DNA of 56,408 nucleotides from Caryophanales bacterium (GTDB taxonomy: Bacteria; Bacillota_I; Bacilli_A; RF39; UBA660), in the NCBI GenBank assembly GCA_016282375.1, contig JAEEKI010000002.1:1-56408 (forward strand), given 5' to 3'. The notes under the pieces were generated by a model. That model had not been told where the DNA came from. It made no database searches and was given only the letters and a program-made list of their open reading frames with translations. Below, one piece after another: positions 1-8,557 of this stretch. Within the stretch, counting starts at the first letter, position 1. Every line of letters begins with the position of its first letter. The position numbers and the translations under genes are program-made.

Positions 1-1700
1 GTAAATGACCAGTCGTTATCTTCATTTAGTTCAGCTTCAAGGTCATTTAACATTACTGTAATACTTTCAGGACGGGTTTCATCAGCGTTATCATTATCAA
101 CCCATTCTTTAGTTACTACGATTTCTTTTACTAAAGTGTTTGTAACTGTGTAACCATCTTCGGTTTCTTCGATTTCTGTTGTGTAATTATCTACTTCGAC
201 TTCTGAAAGTTCGTATTCAATTTCGTTACCTTCTTCATCGTAAACTGGAAGATTCTCAAACGTAAATGACCAGTCGTTATCTTCATTTAGTTCAGCTTCA
301 AGGTCATTTAACATTACGGTGATGCTGTCTGGACGAGTTTCATCAGCATTATTGCCATCGATCCATTCTTTTGTTACTACGATTTCTTTTACTAATGTAT
401 TTGTTATTATATAACCGTTTACAGTTTCTTCAATATCAGTTATATAATCTTCTACTGATACTTCAGATAACTCATATTCAATTGCATTACCATCTTCATC
501 GTAAATAGGTAAATCTTCAAATGTATATGACCAGTTATTATCGTCATTTAATTCTGCTTCTAAATCATTTAACATTACAGTAATACTACCTGGACGGGTT
601 TCATCTGCATTATTACCATCAACCCATTCTTTTGTTACTGTGATATTTTTACCAAGCGTATTGGTAATTAAATAACCGTCTTCAGTCTTCTCAATCTCTG
701 TTGTGTAATTTTCTACTTCGACTTCTGATAGTTCGTATTCGATCTCATTACCTTGTTCATCGTAAACTGGTAGGTCTTCGAATGTGTATGACCAATCGTT
801 GTCTTCATTTAGTTCAGCTTCAAGGTCATTTAACATTACTGTAATACTATCTGGACGAGTTTCATCAGCATTATTACCATCAACCCATTCTTTAGTTACT
901 ACGATTTCTTTTACTAATGTATTTGTGATTGTGTAACCATCTTCTGTTTCTTCGATTTCTGTTGTGTAATTTTCTACTTCGACTTCAGAAAGTTCGTATT
1001 CAATTTCGTTACCTTGTTCGTCATATACAGGTAAGTTTTCAAATGTATATGACCAATCATTATCTTCGTTTAGTTCAGCTTCAAGGTCATTTAGATAAAC
1101 TGTGATACTGTCTGGACGAGTTTCGTCAGCATTATCACCATCAACCCATTCTTTTGTTACAATGATGTCTTTTACTAATGTATTTGTAATTGTGTAACCG
1201 TCTTCGGTTTCTTCGATTTCTGTTGTGTAATTATCTACTGATACTTCAGATAACTCATATTCAATTGCATTACCATCTTCATCATAAATAGGTAAATCTT
1301 CAAATGTATATGACCAATCATTATCTTCGTTTAGTTCTGCTTCAATATCATTTAACATTACAGTAATACTGTCTGGTCTTGTTTCGTCAGCATTATTACC
1401 ATCAACCCATTCTTTTGTTACAATGATGTCTTTTACTAAAGTGTTTGTAATTGTATAACCATTAACTTGGTCGCCTTCAATTTCAGTTGTGTAATCATCT
1501 ACTTCAACTTCAGATAGTAAATACTCAATTGTATTTTCATCATCGTCATATACAGGTAAGTTTTCAAATGTATATGACCAACCATTTTCTTCGTTAAGTT
1601 CACCTTCGATGTCATTTAAGTATACTGTGATACTATCTGGACGAGTTTCATCAGCATTATCGCCGTCAATCCATTCTTTTGTAACAGTTACTTCAGTAGC
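1..1700 (-). repeat. Tandem 261-bp Cna-B repeats (about 6.5 units visible)
   Basis: The block encoding W-S-Y-T-F-E recurs at plus-strand bases 1, 262, 523, 784, 1045, 1306 and 1570. The period is exactly 261 bp except for the last step, which is 264 bp. Nucleotide identity is very high in blocks, and two sequence versions alternate: the units around 523 and 1306 share one version of the YDEDGNAIEYELSEVSV segment, and the others share a second. The array continues past the left edge. Confidence 0.95.
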
Positions 1701-4700
1701 AACATTTTTATTTGTAAAAATAATTGAATAAGAAGTGTTTGTATATTCAATAGTACCACTTACAGTAGGATCCACACTTTCATCTTCATTATTATCTTCA
1801 ACTTCAAAAGTATCATCAGGTGTAGTAATTGTAAGTAATGTTTTTTCTAATTCAAATTTGCTATCAATATTAGTTTCTATAATTGTGTATGTTGAATCTG
1901 TTAATAAATTCATTATACGCAAGTTCCAACCTTTTTTCATTCTTACAATAAATGTACTACCACTTGGTGCATAAAAATATGCTGTTCCGTCTTCTTGACT
2001 AGCACCTTCGACTTCAAGTCCATCATCAAAAGTTATGAAAGATGATGTTGAAGCCTTTGATTCTTTTACTGAGAACCAAATGTCATCATTATTAGGATCT
2101 TCTACAGTAATTGTAAATTCAAATAATTGATTATCAAAATGAGCAAATCCTTCATCATAATTAACTTCTTTTTCAATATCAATCCAAGTACGACGTTCAT
2201 TATAAGCTGTTAGTTCGGCAACATTAGTTTCATTTAAGTCACCAACCACATAGTAATAATTGTCAATCATGTAATATGTACCAGAATCTGGAACTTCTGT
2301 TCCTTTTTTAATTAATAGAGTTAATTCATTATTAATTAACATAGGACGAACTATTTCACTTTTAAGTTCCCAGTTATAAGTATCGCTTCCTAATTCCCCA
2401 AATGAATAGTCATGACCAGTTGCAAGAATTTCAATTGTACCATCTTGACTAACTGTCATAATACCTACAGAAATATATGATGATGCATAGAATTCATTAT
2501 CTTCATTTAATGAGATAGAATTCCATGTAGTACCATCTTGTAATACATTTAATGTTATAGGACTTGCTGTTCTATCATCTAATTCATTTTTCCACTCTTT
2601 AGAAACAGCAAACGATTGTACAGCCATCGTACTTACAGGATCTGGATTATCGTAAGATATTGTGTTTTCACCAGAATTTTCAATTCTAGTATCTGTAAAT
2701 TTTAAAATAGCTGTCGTATTTGTTTTTAATATATATTCACCATTTTCATCTGGATATAAATATTCTTGAATTGTAGCATCCAGTTCATCATAATGTTCTG
2801 GATAATTTTTTAAATCTGCAATTAAGTCTAATGTATATTGACTTGGCCATACTCTAAATGTAACTTGGTAAGTAACACCATTTAAAAGTACGCCATGACT
2901 AGATAAATTCCAGTCAACAGAATCATTTCCCTCTTCGTCAGTAACTAACTGTGCAGCGGTTGGAGCTTCTGGATGTAAATCATTACCTTCATCAGTCCAC
3001 TCCATTATAAACATTTGTTTTTCATCAATTGTTTCAATTTTACCTGTTATTGAATGATTACCATTTTTATCTGTCCATGTACCAACATAGTCATTACCAC
3101 TTTTTGTAAATGCTATTGTATTTCCTGTAGTTGAATTTGTATATGTATCGTTTTGACCTGTAACTGGTGTAACTTCCATTGAAAGATAATATTTAAATGA
3201 ATTTTCATCGATATCAAGTAGATGAACAGCACCAGTTGATGCCGTTACGGATGAAGTAGTACCATCACTAATAGAAACGGAACTAACACCCATTGCTTGA
3301 ATTACCTTTCCTAAAAGATCATTTACAGCTATCTCTAATTGAGAAGTTTCTGCAGCGTTATAATAATTAGGAGCAGACACTGTTGCAGCTGTAGGAGTTC
3401 TTTCTTCACTAGCATCTTTAAATGAATTATACATTAAGTCATCAAGTAAGTCTGCTTCTGTACCATACATATAAATACCATATAGTTCATTCTTATCTTG
3501 ATCAGTTCCTTGAATTGACTTAGCTGTAGATAAAGCAGCACTATATCGATCAATCAAAGTACTTAGAGAAGCACTTGATGGTGCAACAGCATTACTACCA
3601 TTACCAGATGCAGTTGGAGCACCATCAGTAACTAAAATAACAATAGTTTGATCATTATCATGGCCTAGAAGACCATTTGCAAGTGTTAATGCACGGTCCC
3701 AGTTTGTACCATATCCATTATATGTAAAACTTGTCCTTCCATCAGTTCCATTACTATTGAAACGATTACGAAGTGAAGTTAAATCGGTTGTCCACCCACT
3801 TACTGTATCTGCACTAACTGCAAACGTAATTAAGGCCATCTCAATATTATCGCCTTTTTGATATCCTATAAGATCATTGATGAAATTATAAACAACTGCT
3901 TCTGCTTGATCAGCACGAGAATATCCACTTGAGCCAGCATTAGATGTCATACTCTGTGATATATCATAAACAATAATAACATTAACATTAGCAGTTGTAT
4001 CACTTTCTGGAATTGAATCACCTGTAACATCTAAGGACAAAGTATATGTACCATCATGGTTGTCTGTTAAATCTTTATTATGCGCAGGATCGTCACCCGC
4101 TGGATCTGTAACCTTTATAATATAATCATTATTAATTGTATGAATAATAATTGTTTCTTCGGTTGTAAATGAATGTAAGCTCTTAATTGTATAGTCGTTA
4201 GAATTAACAACTCTATTTATACTAATGATTGAATCATCACTAGAATCAATACTTATAACATCTGATAATAAAATATCAATGTGAAGTTTTTGATTTAATT
4301 GAGATAACAATATGGTGCTACCTCCAGGTATACTAACGTGATATTCATCATGAGTAAATATAACTTCATAATTATTACCTACGTTACTATTACCTTCATT
4401 ATTATCTATATCATTTGATGTATTATCAACTGTTGTATTTTCAATAATAGGTGTTTCTTCAATAATGTTTGTTAAGTCTAATTCATTTTCATCATTTTGA
4501 ACTATTTCATTTTCTGTAATATTTGAAATAGTATTTTCTACATTATCTGTAACCTCCATTATTTCATTTTCTTTATAAACTGTTGATGGATCTTCTAATG
4601 CAAGCATTCCGCTATATTCATCATCGTGTATAAAGTCAGTAAAATCTACTATTTCATTTTCATTATCTACACTATCTAACTCTTCAGCATAAGTATTAAG

Positions 4701-4757
4701 TGTGAAAGCAAAAAGTGAAATAATAAATACTATTAAATACGTAAATATTTTTTTCAT
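1..4757 (-). CDS. Large VWA / Cna-B repeat surface adhesin (partial, C-terminus off left edge)
   Basis: At least 1,585 residues are open to base 1, so the C-terminus, where a sortase sorting signal would be expected, is not visible. Residues 1-24 form a signal peptide ending in TYA, followed by an acidic Asn/Glu-rich stretch to about residue 140. A von Willebrand A domain begins near residue 255; its MIDAS motif DISQS has Asp265, Ser267 and Ser269, with a later VTDGAP strand. Residues about 590-1010 contain further Cna-B or SpaA-like beta domains. From about residue 1020 there are 87-residue Cna-B repeats, each with Lys in VTKEW, Glu in YELSEV and Asn in TITNT, the residues that form intramolecular isopeptide bonds in this fold. 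The start follows AGGAGG inside the end of the upstream sortase gene. The likely role is a sortase-anchored adhesin or pilus tip protein. The domain calls are firm; the binding partner is unknown. Confidence 0.9.
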   Translation of the reverse strand, partial: MKKIFTYLIVFIISLFAFTLNTYAEELDSVDNENEIVDFTDFIHDDEYSGMLALEDPSTVYKENEIMEVTDNVENTISNITENEIVQNDENELDLTNIIEETPIIENTTVDNTSNDIDNNEGNSNVGNNYEVIFTHDEYHVSIPGGSTILLSQLNQKLHIDILLSDVISIDSSDDSIISINRVVNSNDYTIKSLHSFTTEETIIIHTINNDYIIKVTDPAGDDPAHNKDLTDNHDGTYTLSLDVTGDSIPESDTTANVNVIIVYDISQSMTSNAGSSGYSRADQAEAVVYNFINDLIGYQKGDNIEMALITFAVSADTVSGWTTDLTSLRNRFNSNGTDGRTSFTYNGYGTNWDRALTLANGLLGHDNDQTIVILVTDGAPTASGNGSNAVAPSSASLSTLIDRYSAALSTAKSIQGTDQDKNELYGIYMYGTEADLLDDLMYNSFKDASEERTPTAATVSAPNYYNAAETSQLEIAVNDLLGKVIQAMGVSSVSISDGTTSSVTASTGAVHLLDIDENSFKYYLSMEVTPVTGQNDTYTNSTTGNTIAFTKSGNDYVGTWTDKNGNHSITGKIETIDEKQMFIMEWTDEGNDLHPEAPTAAQLVTDEEGNDSVDWNLSSHGVLLNGVTYQVTFRVWPSQYTLDLIADLKNYPEHYDELDATIQEYLYPDENGEYILKTNTTAILKFTDTRIENSGENTISYDNPDPVSTMAVQSFAVSKEWKNELDDRTASPITLNVLQDGTTWNSISLNEDNEFYASSYISVGIMTVSQDGTIEILATGHDYSFGELGSDTYNWELKSEIVRPMLINNELTLLIKKGTEVPDSGTYYMIDNYYYVVGDLNETNVAELTAYNERRTWIDIEKEVNYDEGFAHFDNQLFEFTITVEDPNNDDIWFSVKESKASTSSFITFDDGLEVEGASQEDGTAYFYAPSGSTFIVRMKKGWNLRIMNLLTDSTYTIIETNIDSKFELEKTLLTITTPDDTFEVEDNNEDESVDPTVSGTIEYTNTSYSIIFTNKNVATEVTVTKEWIDGDNADETRPDSITVYLNDIEGELNEENGWSYTFENLPVYDDDENTIEYLLSEVEVDDYTTEIEGDQVNGYTITNTLVKDIIVTKEWVDGNNADETRPDSITVMLNDIEAELNEDNDWSYTFEDLPIYDEDGNAIEYELSEVSVDNYTTEIEETEDGYTITNTLVKDIIVTKEWVDGDNADETRPDSITVYLNDLEAELNEDNDWSYTFENLPVYDEQGNEIEYELSEVEVENYTTEIEETEDGYTITNTLVKEIVVTKEWVDGNNADETRPDSITVMLNDLEAELNEDNDWSYTFEDLPVYDEQGNEIEYELSEVEVENYTTEIEKTEDGYLITNTLGKNITVTKEWVDGNNADETRPGSITVMLNDLEAELNDDNNWSYTFEDLPIYDEDGNAIEYELSEVSVEDYITDIEETVNGYIITNTLVKEIVVTKEWIDGNNADETRPDSITVMLNDLEAELNEDNDWSFTFENLPVYDEEGNEIEYELSEVEVDNYTTEIEETEDGYTVTNTLVKEIVVTKEWVDNDNADETRPESITVMLNDLEAELNEDNDWSF

Positions 4758-4761
4758 ATTT

Positions 4762-5496
4762 TTAATCGACCCTCCTAGCGATTATTAATAAATATTTTTT
4801 ATTGTAGTTTGCATATTCGTTTTTAAAACTACATGTTTGTAAAATTAAAATATTATCATTTGGTGATATCTCTTCACCGGTATCATAAAACGATCTATTT
4901 TTTAAATCATTAAAGTGATTATATTTTTCTTCATCATCTTTAAAATCTAAATTCATATAATCCCAGTTTTCAGTTTCAACATAAACCGAAAATATTTTAT
5001 ATCGCCATGCATGCTGTTCCGTTATTAAGTCTATATATTTATGATTAAGATAAAAATCTTCATCATAATAATTTTCTAATTCTTTAAAAGGAACATCATA
5101 CGTATCTGAGTTGTGACCATATATTAAAAGTTTAGATGATGAGTTGATATTCACTCGGTAATCTAAAAATGGATTACCACGGACATCTCTCTCACCGTAT
5201 ATATTATTAATTAAATACTTATTGTTATCAGTTGCTTGTGTAACAAGTACTTTTAAATTTGTATCATTTATTTTTAAAAGACCAACAATGTCTTTATTTT
5301 CATATTCATTTCTTATCCTAATAAAATCATTCGGTGAATAATAATCAAGGCTTTCTATATTATAAGCTATAAGATTAGGAGATAAAGCATTTACTTTGTT
5401 CAACTTGACCAGTAGATCACTATTATAGATGCTTCCAACTATCAGTATGCCAGATAGTGCAAGTAAACAACTAATTAAAAAACTTCGTTGCTTCAT
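4762..5496 (-). CDS. Class B sortase
   Basis: This 244-residue membrane-anchored transpeptidase would join sorting-signal proteins to the cell wall or to each other outside the membrane. Residues 6-24 are an N-terminal membrane anchor. The catalytic triad is visible as His128 (YGHNSD), Cys222 (LQTCSF) and Arg241 (IARR), with the spacing and C-terminal TC motif of sortase B. The open frame extends 31 codons further upstream through a TA repeat, but ATG at 5496 follows AAAGGAG at good spacing and starts a proper signal anchor, so it is chosen. The gene ends 4 bp before the VWA/Cna-B adhesin, which is its obvious candidate substrate. The AGG-AGG codons of Arg241-Arg242 also form the Shine-Dalgarno of the adhesin. 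A strong promoter lies at 5616-5644. Confidence 0.92.
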   Translation of the reverse strand: MKQRSFLISCLLALSGILIVGSIYNSDLLVKLNKVNALSPNLIAYNIESLDYYSPNDFIRIRNEYENKDIVGLLKINDTNLKVLVTQATDNNKYLINNIYGERDVRGNPFLDYRVNINSSSKLLIYGHNSDTYDVPFKELENYYDEDFYLNHKYIDLITEQHAWRYKIFSVYVETENWDYMNLDFKDDEEKYNHFNDLKNRSFYDTGEEISPNDNILILQTCSFKNEYANYNKKYLLIIARRVD

Positions 5497-5518
5497 ATTA
5501 ACTCCTTTCTTTATACCC

Positions 5519-5541
5519 TTATATATATATATATATATATT
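5519..5541. repeat. TA dinucleotide tract in the sortase leader
   Basis: About ten uninterrupted TA units lie in the untranslated leader between the sortase promoter (5616-5644) and its ribosome site. Such tracts can change length by slippage, and this one can also fold on itself. Confidence 0.85.
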
Positions 5542-5615
5542 GTAAGAATTACCAATTATATGATTTCCGGTTAAACCAAAAATACGCACAAAAAAATTTT
5601 AACGAATTTGCTTTT

Positions 5616-5644
5616 ATATTAATCAAACCAATACTAAAAGTCAA
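5616..5644 (-). promoter_or_regulatory. Promoter of the sortase-adhesin operon
   Basis: Reading the minus strand, TTGACT (5639-5644) is followed after exactly 17 bases by TAATAT (5616-5621). This predicts a leader of roughly 110 nt before the sortase start at 5496. Confidence 0.75.
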
Positions 5645-5839
5645 CAACATTTACATCATTTTTACAGTATCAATATTGTAGACTGTAATCGGACCAAAAA
5701 GGACTTAGTCTAATTTGTCACAGTATCAAAGTTATAATCAAATGACTAGTGCTTCAAGAACAAGTCATAAAAATAGGTAGAAGATATCTTAGATAAATTA
5801 TATACCATCATATAGGCATTATTCCGGGGGGTGGTTATT

Positions 5840-5902
5840 ATGGTAATTTTGTTTTTTTGCCTTTATTTCTATAATGTTTTAAGAAATCACCCCCGAAATT
5901 AA
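5840..5902 (+). CDS. Candidate 20-residue hydrophobic mini-protein (type I toxin-like layout)
   Basis: The frame starts at ATG 5840 and encodes 20 residues: a Phe/Leu/Tyr-rich hydrophobic half (MVILFFCLYFY) and a basic tail (RNHPRN). A perfect-spacing Shine-Dalgarno, GGGGGGTG, lies 6 nt upstream and can pair with the 16S tail over eight positions using G-U pairs. The last codons contain CACCCCCGAA, complementary to that Shine-Dalgarno and its flanks apart from two bulges, so the full-length RNA could close its own ribosome site. A hairpin terminator follows at 5912-5945. The layout matches type I toxin mRNAs, but no known family is recognised and no clear promoter is visible. It may be chance. 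Confidence 0.35.
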   Translation: MVILFFCLYFYNVLRNHPRN

Positions 5903-5911
5903 TGTGCAAAA

Positions 5912-5945
5912 AAAATTTACAAGTACTTTGTAAATTTTTCTTCTT
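5912..5945. terminator. Bidirectional hairpin terminator
   Basis: A stem of AAATTTACAA with TTGTAAATTT around a 5-base loop carries T-rich sequence on both sides. On the minus strand it ends the Ig-like stalk gene; on the plus strand it would end a transcript covering the mini-ORF at 5840. Confidence 0.7.
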
Positions 5946-5948
5946 TCA

Positions 5949-8423
5949 TTAATCACCGTTTGATGGAACTGTTGGTTCTGTAGTTTCAATTATATTCTCT
6001 ATAACAATATCTACTTCAGTACCATTACCTACTAGGTCAAATACAATAACACTTTCTGTAGTATTTTCTGTATATGTGTTTGAAATAGTTACATCATCAA
6101 CTTTATTCCATCCTTCAACTTCATCGATTGGTTCATCAGATGTTATGGTAACTGTTACTTCTTCAACTGGTTCAGTTTCTTCACTATAAGTTACTTCCAA
6201 AGCTGGAGCAGTTTTATCTATATTTGTAATCTCAACATGAGCAGTAGTAGTTTCTCCATTTAAACTACTAACCGTAATATCCTCTTCAACATTATCAGTA
6301 TATATATGAACATATGTAGTTTCATCAACAATGTTCCAATCAACTATTGGTTCAATTTCTTCGCTTGCTGTAATCCTTACAAGCACATCTTCATTAGTTG
6401 GTTCAGTTGTACTGTATGTAACATTAGCAGTTAATGATGAAACTACTATGTTAGAAATTGCTATATTAACATCTGTACTATTACCTGCTAGATCACTAAT
6501 GCTAATTACTTCAGACGTATTTTCTGCATATACTTTTGTTAATGTTGTAGCATTTGCTTTTGTCCATCCTTCTAATTCTGCAATTTCTTCATTTGCAGTT
6601 AGCGTAACTGTAACACTATCGTTTGTTTCATCAGTCGGAGCATAAGTTACCTCGATAGCTGGAGCTTCACGATCTATATTTATAACGCTAATATTTATTA
6701 TTGTAGAATTACCAACTAAGTCATTGATAACTATTTCTTCATAGTCAATGATTTCAGAAGTTTCTGTATCAATCGTTACTTCGGTAATTGTATTTTCACT
6801 ATACACTTTTGTATATGTTTTCTCATCTACTTTATTCCAACCTTCTAACTCAACAATTTCCTCATTTGCAGTTATCGTAACTGTTACATCACTATTAGTT
6901 GGATCAGTCGTGCTATATGTTACTTCAACTTCTGGTACTTCTTTGTCAATATTACCAATGACAATTTCGACATTGGCTGTATTACCTGCTAAGTCCGTAA
7001 TTGTTATTGTATCATTAGCGTTACCTTCATATTCTTTTGTGTATGTCACAGCATCTACACTCGTCCAACCATCAAGTGGAGTTATTTCTTCACTTGCTAC
7101 TAATGTCGCAGTAACATTTTCATTTGTCATGTCAGTTGGTTGATATGTTACTGTTGCTTCTGGCACAACTTTATCTATATTATTAATCACAATATTTGCT
7201 GATGCAGTATTACCTGCTATATCAGTAACGTTAACTGTTTCTTCAGCATTAGCCTCATATGTCTTAGTATAAGTTAATGAGTCAATATTAGTCCATCCAT
7301 CTAAACCTTGAACAACTTCACTAGTGGTTAATGTAACTATGACATTTTGATTTGTCATATCCGTTGTACTATAACTAACACTTAGTACAGGACTAGTCTT
7401 ATCGACAATCACATTTATTGTTGTACTTCTAGAAGTTAAATCAATAGCTGTTATTGTATAAATGCCATCTTTATCAAGAGTGAAACTTGCACCTTCCTCG
7501 GAATCTTCTTTTGTTGAATCATTATGTACGCTTACTTTATCAAGAGTCAAATCATCAACAACAATATTCAGATTACTATTTACTATAGTGTTATCTTCAA
7601 CATTAAATATCGGTGCTGTCGTATCCACAATAAAGGAAATACTAACTTCATTAAAAGCATCGTCTACTACTGTTAATGAATAAGTTCCTTCATCTAGCTC
7701 ATCGCCACTCGTAAAATCTATTACTTCTCCATTCTTAGTTAACTCAGCTGTATAATCATTGTCGTCTGTAATCTCTACAACTGTCTTTTCACTTAGAATA
7801 GCTCCATCTTCAATATTTACTTCTGGAGGAGTATTATCCTTTAAAAGATTACTTAACTCCTCGTATTTTTCTTGAAGTTGTTCTTTTAAATCTTCATTAG
7901 TTAATTCAGCTATTTTATCAGCTATGTTATTTTCTTCATCATATGATCTTGCTTGATCTAAATCTTCTTTACTTTCTGATAAACCTAACTTTTCTTCTAA
8001 CTCGTCAAGAAGATTACTAACCTCAATTGCATTTTTAATCTCTTCTAAACGTTTAGATAATTCTTCTTTCTTTTTGACATCAGTAACTTGATTAACAAGA
8101 TTTTGGGCATTTGTCAAAGAAGTATTATCTAATTTTGATTCTGCATCATTTACTGCTGATAAGGCTTCATTGTATGAATTATCAATTACTTGTACTGGTG
8201 CAGGCGTATAAGCAGTTTGATTAGACACACCATTATCAACAGGTTTTTCATCATTATCATCTTTAGTTGTATTAGTTGTCTTATTAACTGTATTTGTATT
8301 AGTATTGTTATTTGTATTATTATCATCGTCTTTATGACCTTTACCAAAAACCAACCCTAATATAAGTAAAGCTAAAAGTATTAATACAATAATTGTTATA
8401 ATGATGCCTTTCTTATTTTTCAT
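5949..8423 (-). CDS. Membrane-anchored Ig-like repeat stalk protein
   Basis: The protein has 824 residues. Residues 8-27 are an N-terminal membrane segment without a clear cleavage site, followed by an Asn/Thr-rich linker to about residue 75. Residues about 75-195 are rich in Glu, Lys and Leu and look helical or coiled-coil. From about residue 200 there are bacterial Ig-like beta domains (DDTTAPIF-type motifs), then about six units of roughly 75 residues marked by YSTTDPTN, TANEEI, EGW, YTK and DLAGNS. The C-terminus (TVPSNGD) has no sorting signal, so it is probably held by the N-terminal helix and extends outward. ATG follows AGGAGG. It has its own promoter and terminator and sits between the sortase pair and the peptidase-like gene. 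Its ligand is unknown. Confidence 0.85.
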   Translation of the reverse strand: MKNKKGIIITIIVLILLALLILGLVFGKGHKDDDNNTNNNTNTNTVNKTTNTTKDDNDEKPVDNGVSNQTAYTPAPVQVIDNSYNEALSAVNDAESKLDNTSLTNAQNLVNQVTDVKKKEELSKRLEEIKNAIEVSNLLDELEEKLGLSESKEDLDQARSYDEENNIADKIAELTNEDLKEQLQEKYEELSNLLKDNTPPEVNIEDGAILSEKTVVEITDDNDYTAELTKNGEVIDFTSGDELDEGTYSLTVVDDAFNEVSISFIVDTTAPIFNVEDNTIVNSNLNIVVDDLTLDKVSVHNDSTKEDSEEGASFTLDKDGIYTITAIDLTSRSTTINVIVDKTSPVLSVSYSTTDMTNQNVIVTLTTSEVVQGLDGWTNIDSLTYTKTYEANAEETVNVTDIAGNTASANIVINNIDKVVPEATVTYQPTDMTNENVTATLVASEEITPLDGWTSVDAVTYTKEYEGNANDTITITDLAGNTANVEIVIGNIDKEVPEVEVTYSTTDPTNSDVTVTITANEEIVELEGWNKVDEKTYTKVYSENTITEVTIDTETSEIIDYEEIVINDLVGNSTIINISVINIDREAPAIEVTYAPTDETNDSVTVTLTANEEIAELEGWTKANATTLTKVYAENTSEVISISDLAGNSTDVNIAISNIVVSSLTANVTYSTTEPTNEDVLVRITASEEIEPIVDWNIVDETTYVHIYTDNVEEDITVSSLNGETTTAHVEITNIDKTAPALEVTYSEETEPVEEVTVTITSDEPIDEVEGWNKVDDVTISNTYTENTTESVIVFDLVGNGTEVDIVIENIIETTEPTVPSNGD

Positions 8424-8490
8424 ATAAACCTCCTAAATAATAATTTAGAAAAGGTATAGACGACATACCCTTTTATCTAAACTTAGTCTC

Positions 8491-8519
8491 ATTATAAAAA
8501 AAATATCGAATTTTGTCCA
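8491..8519 (-). promoter_or_regulatory. Promoter of the Ig-like stalk gene
   Basis: On the minus strand TGGACA (8514-8519) is separated by 17 bases from a perfect TATAAT (8491-8496), about 70 nt before the start codon. Confidence 0.7.
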
Positions 8520-8557
8520 TGCTTTACATGTAAATTCGACACTTTAAAAATCTATAA

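Noticed and set aside
1-1700. Regular direct repeats at the left end considered as a CRISPR array
   Set aside because: The units are 261 bp, translate as one continuous Cna-B repeat frame, and have no short spacers.
5497-5589. Upstream extension of the sortase by 31 codons
   Set aside because: It runs through the TA tract (YIYIYIY) and has no ribosome site; the internal ATG at 5496 has AAAGGAG and begins the membrane anchor.
5705-5738. Plus-strand promoter for the 5840 mini-ORF (TTGTCA with TATAAT)
   Set aside because: The spacing is only 12 bases, too short for a standard promoter; no better one was found.
6331-7683. Three plus-strand open frames (104, 131 and 73 codons) inside the Ig-like gene
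   Set aside because: They are antisense shadows of the low-complexity Val/Thr/Glu-rich repeat coding; no ribosome sites or family features.
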